A DNA stretch of 64,000 bases from a virus, in IMG/VR virus record IMGVR_UViG_3300043466_003163, positions 1 through 64,000 of that record; one strand, 5' to 3'. Below, piece by piece: positions 59,504 through 64,000 of the stretch. Both the position numbers and the translations under genes were made by a program. The notes beneath the pieces were generated by a model. The model ran no database searches. It was not told the DNA's origin and was given only the letters and a program-made list of their open reading frames with translations. Position 1 is the stretch's first letter. Each line of letters opens with the position of its first letter.

Positions 59504-59535
59504 CAAATATAATGATATTTATAATATAAAACAAA
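59504..59535 (-). promoter_or_regulatory. Bacteroidota-type host promoter
   Basis: On the minus strand: TTTG, 20 nt spacer, TATATTTG. The -7 box ends 22 nt before the methyltransferase ATG at 59481. It overlaps the plus-strand late octamer of the ClpC-like gene. Confidence 0.65.
59515..59522 (+). promoter_or_regulatory. Candidate phage late promoter octamer
   Basis: ATATTTAT followed by AATATAAAAC, 18 nt before the ATG at 59541. It lies inside the divergent host-type promoter of the methyltransferase. Confidence 0.5.
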
Positions 59536-59540
59536 TTAAA

Positions 59541-62021
59541 ATGAAAAAAGTCTTACCTAAAGTTAAAAAAGTGATTAATATGTCACTAAAACAGGCAAAA
59601 ATGTATGGAGATACGGAAGTTCGTATTGAACATATAATAATATCATTAATAAATGACTATAATAATAACGCAATACGAGTTTTAAATGATTTAGGTGTAG
59701 ATGTCGATAATTTACATAAAAAAATAGAGATTTCTCTTTTAAAAGAAAAAAAAGAAGAGTTAGTTATTGCTCAGAGCGGTGATTTACCTTTAGAATATGT
59801 ATCAGAAAAAATTTTAAAAGGTGCGGAAAAGGAATGTGATGAATTAAATGATGATTTTTTGGATACTCACCACATATTATTATCCACATTAAAAATAAAA
59901 AATAATGTTAATAGTATTTTAAAAACTATGAAAATAAATTATAATATAGTAAAAAAACATATGGAAAAAAATATAATACAAAATAGTATTGATCCTATAG
60001 ATAGTGAAGATGATAACTTCTTTAAAGATAATAAAAAAAGTAATAAAAAAAGTAATAAATCTAATGAAACCCCTATTTTAGATAACTTCTCAATTGACGT
60101 TACTAAAAGAGCATCTGAAGGTAAAATTGATCCTGTTATAGGTAGAGATGAATCAATACAAAGAGTAGCTCAGATATTAGCGAGAAAAAAGAAAAATAAT
60201 CCTGTTTTGATTGGTGATCCTGGTGTTGGTAAAACGACAATTGTTGAAGGTTTGGCATTAAAAATATTTCAGGGGGACGCACCTAGAACTCTTTTAGATA
60301 AAAGAATTTTATCATTAGATATAACTTCATTAGTTGCTGGTACAAAATATAGAGGTCAATTTGAAGAAAGAATTAAAGGTATTGTTGACGAACTTATGAA
60401 TGTGGATAATGTAATTTTATTTATAGATGAATTACATACAATTGTTGGTGCAGGAAACGCATCAGGTTCTATAGATGCTGCCAATGTATTAAAACCAGCC
60501 TTAGCGAGAGGTGATATACAAGTTATTGGGGCAACAACTTTAGATGAATTTAGAGAAAATATAGAAAAAGATGGTGCATTAGCTAGAAGATTTCAACAAG
60601 TTTTGATTAATCCCCCTTCAGTTGAGGACACAATTAAAATTTTAAATAAGATAAAAATATCGTATGAAAATTATCATAAAGTTTTTTATCCACAAGAAAC
60701 TATAGAACAATGTGTAAAAATGGCTGATAGGTATATTACCGATAGGGAATTTCCTGATAAGGCAATAGATATTTTAGATGAGGTAGGTTCTAGAACTCAG
60801 GTTAATGCTAAACCACCAAAAGGTATAAGTACCTTAGAAGAAAAAATTAATGAGATTAAAGAAAGAAAAAGTAATGTCGTTAAAAAACAAAAATATGAAG
60901 AAGCTGCTAAACTAAGAGATGAAGAAAGAAACATCAACGAAAAACTGGAAGTAGAAAAAGAAAAATGGTTAGAAACTATTAATAAAGAAAGAAAAAAGAT
61001 AACTCCTGAGGATGTTAATGAAGTTGTTTCTATTATGACAGGTATACCATTAAAAAGACTTAGTGGGGATCAAGGTAAACGAATGTTGGAGATGGAAAAT
61101 GAATTAATGAAACATATTATTGGACAGGAAAATGCGTTAGAAAAAATAGCTAAATCTCTTAGAAGAAATAGGGTAGGTATTAGAAATCCAAAAAAACCAA
61201 TAGGTTCTTTTATGTTTTTGGGTCCTACAGGTGTTGGTAAAACTCATATTGCTAAAAAATTGGCAGAATATATGTTTGGAGAAGAAGACTCTTTGATTAG
61301 ATTGGATATGTCAGAATTTCAAGAAAAACATTCTATTTCTAGATTAATTGGTTCTCCTCCTGGTTATGTCGGTCATGAAGATGGGGGTCAATTAACAGAA
61401 AAAGTTAGAAGAAAACCTTATTCTATCGTATTATTCGATGAAATTGAGAAAGCAAATAAAGAAATATATAATACATTATTACAATTATTAGATGATGGAC
61501 AATTAACTGACAGTTCAGGTAGAAAAGTAAACTTCAAAAATTGTATGGTAATTATGACATCAAATGTAGGAGTTAAAAAATTACAAGATTTTGGTACAGG
61601 AGTTGGTTTCGGAACTAAATCAAAAATAGAAAGAGAAGAGTCAGTAAAAGAAGGTATGTTACTCGATGAACTTAAAAAACAATTCCCACCAGAATTTTTA
61701 AATAGATTAGATGACGTAATTATATTTAAATCTTTAACCAAAGATCAGATAGGTAAAATTGTAGATTTAGAAATATCTAAATTAGAAGATAGAGTTTTAG
61801 AAATTGGGTATACATTACAAATAAATAAAACCGCAAAAGATTATTTAGTTGATCAGGGGTATGATGAAGAATATGGGGCAAGACCTTTAAATAGATCAAT
61901 TCAAAAATATATTGAGGATCCCGTTTCAGAAGAAATTTTGAGCGGTAGAGTTAAAGAAGGTCAAACTATTAAGGTAAGTTACTCCAAACCTAAAGAAGAA
62001 ATAATTGTTAAAATTTGTTAA
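59541..62021 (+). CDS. clpC: ClpC-like AAA+ unfoldase
   Basis: An 826-residue Hsp100 ATPase. The Clp N-domain ([20 protein letters not shown]) is followed by D1 ([18 protein letters not shown] and [15 protein letters not shown]). A UVR-type linker comes next ([20 protein letters not shown]), in the place taken by the UVR domain of ClpC. D2 carries [19 protein letters not shown] and [20 protein letters not shown] tripeptide at about residues 688-690 ([10 protein letters not shown]) corresponds to the ClpP-docking loop of ClpC. It lacks the long coiled coil of ClpB. No clpP is seen, so it would use the host peptidase or act alone. Confidence 0.9.
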   Translation: MKKVLPKVKKVINMSLKQAKMYGDTEVRIEHIIISLINDYNNNAIRVLNDLGVDVDNLHKKIEISLLKEKKEELVIAQSGDLPLEYVSEKILKGAEKECDELNDDFLDTHHILLSTLKIKNNVNSILKTMKINYNIVKKHMEKNIIQNSIDPIDSEDDNFFKDNKKSNKKSNKSNETPILDNFSIDVTKRASEGKIDPVIGRDESIQRVAQILARKKKNNPVLIGDPGVGKTTIVEGLALKIFQGDAPRTLLDKRILSLDITSLVAGTKYRGQFEERIKGIVDELMNVDNVILFIDELHTIVGAGNASGSIDAANVLKPALARGDIQVIGATTLDEFRENIEKDGALARRFQQVLINPPSVEDTIKILNKIKISYENYHKVFYPQETIEQCVKMADRYITDREFPDKAIDILDEVGSRTQVNAKPPKGISTLEEKINEIKERKSNVVKKQKYEEAAKLRDEERNINEKLEVEKEKWLETINKERKKITPEDVNEVVSIMTGIPLKRLSGDQGKRMLEMENELMKHIIGQENALEKIAKSLRRNRVGIRNPKKPIGSFMFLGPTGVGKTHIAKKLAEYMFGEEDSLIRLDMSEFQEKHSISRLIGSPPGYVGHEDGGQLTEKVRRKPYSIVLFDEIEKANKEIYNTLLQLLDDGQLTDSSGRKVNFKNCMVIMTSNVGVKKLQDFGTGVGFGTKSKIEREESVKEGMLLDELKKQFPPEFLNRLDDVIIFKSLTKDQIGKIVDLEISKLEDRVLEIGYTLQINKTAKDYLVDQGYDEEYGARPLNRSIQKYIEDPVSEEILSGRVKEGQTIKVSYSKPKEEIIVKIC

Positions 62022-62050
62022 AAAATTTTGATATTATAAAAACTTTTTAC

Positions 62051-62058
62051 AATATTTG
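62051..62058 (+). promoter_or_regulatory. Weak Bacteroidota-type -7 element
   Basis: AATATTTG, one mismatch to TAnnTTTG, preceded by TTTG at 62027-62030 with a 20-nt spacer. It lies 19 nt before the CAP protein ATG at 62078. Confidence 0.4.
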
Positions 62059-62077
62059 TATTATAAAAATAAAAATT

Positions 62078-62578
62078 ATGAAAAAGTTTGTTGTTTCTAT
62101 TTCCCTTTTAGTAAGTGTTTCGTGTTTCGGACAGGATTATTTCACTGAATATTGTTACTCTAACAACAAAAAAATTGTTAGTGAATTAAATATCGATTCG
62201 TTAGAGAATGTTCTATTCGAAAAAATCAACGATTTTCGAAAACAGAATGGTTTAAATCTTTTGGTCATGGATGAATCATTAAATAATTATTCCGAAAAAT
62301 GGTCAAGAAATATGTTGAGTAAAGACAAAATCTATCACTCGAGTATTGGTGAAAATGGTATTGTGTCGGAAAATGTTTATTTGACTAAAAGTTTTGGTGT
62401 ATTCCCAATGGAAAAAAGTAATATTCTAACAATATCCGATAGAATTTTCAAAAGTTGGGTAAATTCTGAAAAACATAGAAATAACATGTTATTGGAAAAT
62501 GTTGAAAATATTGGTGTATCGATTGTTTTATTACCTAATGGTATGATTGATGAGTCAGCAACAATGGTGGTTAATTAA
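62078..62578 (+). CDS. Secreted CAP/SCP-domain protein
   Basis: A 166-residue protein from ATG at 62078, chosen because it opens a signal peptide (KKFVVSISLLVSVSCFGQ); the open frame upstream has no such feature. The mature part has the CAP pattern: NDFRKQNGLNLLVMDESLNN, WSRNMLSKDKIYHSS, GENGIVSENVY and FKSWVNSEKHRNNMLLENV, then NIGVSIVLL. CAP proteins act outside the cell, and roles range from binding to proteolysis. The CFGQ signal end is typical of flavobacterial secreted proteins. It looks like an accessory (moron-type) gene. Confidence 0.75.
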   Translation: MKKFVVSISLLVSVSCFGQDYFTEYCYSNNKKIVSELNIDSLENVLFEKINDFRKQNGLNLLVMDESLNNYSEKWSRNMLSKDKIYHSSIGENGIVSENVYLTKSFGVFPMEKSNILTISDRIFKSWVNSEKHRNNMLLENVENIGVSIVLLPNGMIDESATMVVN

Positions 62579-62597
62579 CCACCATTGTTTATTTTTA
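62561..62597. terminator. Bidirectional terminator, 28-bp perfect palindrome
   Basis: ACAATGGTGGTTAA followed directly by its reverse complement, overlapping the last codons of the CAP gene and followed by TTATTTTTA. It serves both convergent genes. Confidence 0.8.
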
Positions 62598-63125
62598 GAA
62601 ATCCGTATCATATAAACATTCTGAAATAGATTTAATATTTTCTATATCTTTTGTGAAATCATATTTTTTAACCCATTCCTCAATTGATTCACCGCTTTCT
62701 GGTACATATTCAGGTTTTATATGTTTTATTTTTAGTGACACATCACTATCACCAGATTCAAATGTTTTGACAACTTCTTCTAGATGCCTTCTACACATAT
62801 TAACAGTTTTCTCAACAGCCTTTTCTTTAATTCCTGAATTAGTTATTTTAGATAAAATGCCAGCATTTAATTTTTTATTTTTTAATCCCTCACAATTTGT
62901 TATAGAGAAAATTACACCATCTCTTAATTTAGTGTATAGATTATTTTTATCTCTAGATGTTTCAGTGGCAGTAAGACCTACTGTTGTACTATCTGACCTT
63001 AACCATGATGGGAATGTTTGAAAACAAGAACTGAAATCTACTTTAGATTCATTAATAAACTTTAAAATAGATTTGATTTCTCTTTCAGTTAGTGTTATAA
63101 TTTGATTATTTTTTTTTATTTTCAT
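62595..63125 (-). CDS. Hypothetical protein with T-E leader motif
   Basis: A 176-residue protein from ATG at 63125 (MKIKKNNQIITLTEREIKSI); an upstream start would overlap the neighbouring gene. The leader contains an L-T-E motif as in other candidate packaged proteins. The body is helical with ASITNCEGLKNKKLNAG-like loops and several Cys (FSSCFQTF, VNMCRRHLEEVVKTFE). The C-terminal third is acidic (EYVPESGESIEEWVKKYDF). No family is recognised. Confidence 0.55.
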   Translation of the reverse strand: MKIKKNNQIITLTEREIKSILKFINESKVDFSSCFQTFPSWLRSDSTTVGLTATETSRDKNNLYTKLRDGVIFSITNCEGLKNKKLNAGILSKITNSGIKEKAVEKTVNMCRRHLEEVVKTFESGDSDVSLKIKHIKPEYVPESGESIEEWVKKYDFTKDIENIKSISECLYDTDF

Positions 63126-63153
63126 TTTTTTAATATTAATATTTAAATCGTTA

Positions 63154-64000
63154 TTAAAAACCTGGACAACAAGTTGGGCAAGTCCATTTTGGTACAAATG
63201 GACGAGTTCTAGGTTTAAACGATACTCTACCTAATTTTTTCCTAATTTTTCGTATACCTCTTTTTAAATCGTTCCATGTATCTGTTAAATTAAATTCACC
63301 ATTTGCATCAAATTGTAAACCTAAACCCGGAACTGCAATAACGTAGTAATCTTCACCAACTTCCTCTTTTGTTACGACTTCTGGTTTTTTAAGTGTTACA
63401 GTTAAACCACCTAAATTCATTCTATAAGGGCCATAAACTTTATTATATTCTCCACGAAGTTCTTTTTGTGAAATTTCTCTACCTGCATATTTGCTCGCCT
63501 GAATAGCCGATGATTCAGTTCTGTTACCGTAAAACATTTGTGGTGTAATTTTTTTACCTGCATCGTTAAATCTTTTATATGCAATTTGGAATAGTTCACC
63601 ATATTGGGATATAGGTACTTCAGATCCATCAGCATTTTTACCGTCAATCTTTTCCCATCCAGGTCCAATATTTGGACGAGTAACTTTAGATCCTAACACT
63701 ATATTGTATTTACCTAACCCTAATCTATCTAACATATTACGTATAGATGTTTCTATAGTATCACACCTATCTTCCGCCAATTGTATATTATTTTTTTCAC
63801 TAAATGTTTTATCTTTACTCTTATAAGTGGTTCTTACTTTACTAGTTGACCCATAAACATAAATATTTATAGATTCTACTACTAATGCAAAATCTTCACC
63901 TAAATTATGTTGGTTTCTTAATTTAATAACATCGTCTTCCTGTTGATTGATGAATTTTCTAAGTAATACAATTTGTTCTTTTAAACCTTCTCTGGCCGAA
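63154..64000 (-). CDS. Virion-like protein with OmpA-like segment, N-terminus beyond window
   Basis: The frame is open to the right edge, so at least 281 residues are present and the start is missing; an internal TTG is not the true start. Near the visible N-terminal part, INIYVYGSTSKVRTTYKSKD, then LAEDRCDTIETSIRNMLDRL and GKYNIVLGSKV follow the OmpA C-terminal order (strand, G-x-TS, N/L-x-x-x-RA-like helix, strand). After this come beta-rich stretches and a basic Cys-containing C-terminus (FVPKWTCPTCCPGF). Peptidoglycan contact is a possibility, not proven. Confidence 0.6.
   Translation of the reverse strand, partial: SAREGLKEQIVLLRKFINQQEDDVIKLRNQHNLGEDFALVVESINIYVYGSTSKVRTTYKSKDKTFSEKNNIQLAEDRCDTIETSIRNMLDRLGLGKYNIVLGSKVTRPNIGPGWEKIDGKNADGSEVPISQYGELFQIAYKRFNDAGKKITPQMFYGNRTESSAIQASKYAGREISQKELRGEYNKVYGPYRMNLGGLTVTLKKPEVVTKEEVGEDYYVIAVPGLGLQFDANGEFNLTDTWNDLKRGIRKIRKKLGRVSFKPRTRPFVPKWTCPTCCPGF

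Noticed and set aside
63778-63780. Start of the last gene at an internal TTG
   Set aside because: The same frame continues upstream without a stop to the window edge with sensible protein sequence, so the gene is partial.
1-64000. tRNA genes or insertion sequences
   Set aside because: I found no cloverleaf-like segment, no transposase and no terminal inverted repeats by eye. A tRNA search program would be needed to exclude weak candidates.

Overview
The window is part of the genome of a large, AT-rich tailed bacteriophage with a contractile-tail, T4-like morphogenesis module. The evidence is a linked set of recognisable T4-type head genes: large terminase (gp17-like), portal (gp20-like), prohead protease (gp21-like), acidic scaffold (gp22-like) and major capsid protein (gp23-like). 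A gp5-type baseplate protein and a gp55-like late sigma factor are also present. The host is probably a member of the Bacteroidota, perhaps a flavobacterium. Genes lack Shine-Dalgarno sequences and start in A-rich contexts. A few genes have promoters of the Bacteroidota form TTTG-N19/20-TAnnTTTG. A secreted protein has a signal peptide ending in a typical flavobacterial CFGQ.

Layout. 1-6258 (minus): tail-fibre and adhesin-like virion proteins, including two LamG-type (concanavalin-fold) proteins. 6319-8718 (plus): five small proteins, one WYL-like. 8749-9571 (minus): a DUF6011-like protein and a lipoprotein. 9671-11452 (plus): a probable virion protein with an OmpA-like stretch. 11504-26934 (plus): a glycan island of about 15 kb with glycosyltransferases (GT4, GT2, GT25, GT11, GT10, exostosin-like and several unassigned GT-A proteins), at least four methyltransferases, and the complete two-step GDP-mannose to GDP-L-fucose pathway (gmd and fcl). 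dUTPase and an HD-like gene sit near its left end. 26972-31714 (plus): PhoH, small genes, two more glycosyltransferases and the late sigma factor. 31751-37228 (plus): tail and baseplate proteins. 37203-54859 (minus): capsid and packaging genes plus acidic, probably packaged, proteins. 54923-59481 (minus): membrane proteins, thymidylate synthase, a KTSC-domain protein, a small heat shock protein and a DNA methyltransferase. 59541-62578 (plus): a ClpC-like AAA+ ATPase and a secreted CAP-domain protein. 62595-64000 (minus): two virion-like proteins, the last cut by the window edge. No tRNA gene or CRISPR array was seen.

How the parts fit together. Seventeen transcription units, mostly virion genes, have the octamer ATATTTAT 12-61 nt before the first start codon, followed by an A-rich stretch. 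This is a strong candidate for the phage late promoter, read by the gp55-like sigma encoded here. Several virion-block proteins start with leaders rich in I/L-x-E, the cleavage motif of T4-type prohead proteases. They are candidates for capsid-targeted, possibly injected proteins.

The standout system is the fucose and glycan island. The phage appears to make its own GDP-fucose and to carry fucosyltransferase-like and other transferases, most simply to decorate its virion or to remodel the host surface. This parallels chlorovirus PBCV-1, which encodes GMD and GDP-fucose synthase and glycosylates its capsid.
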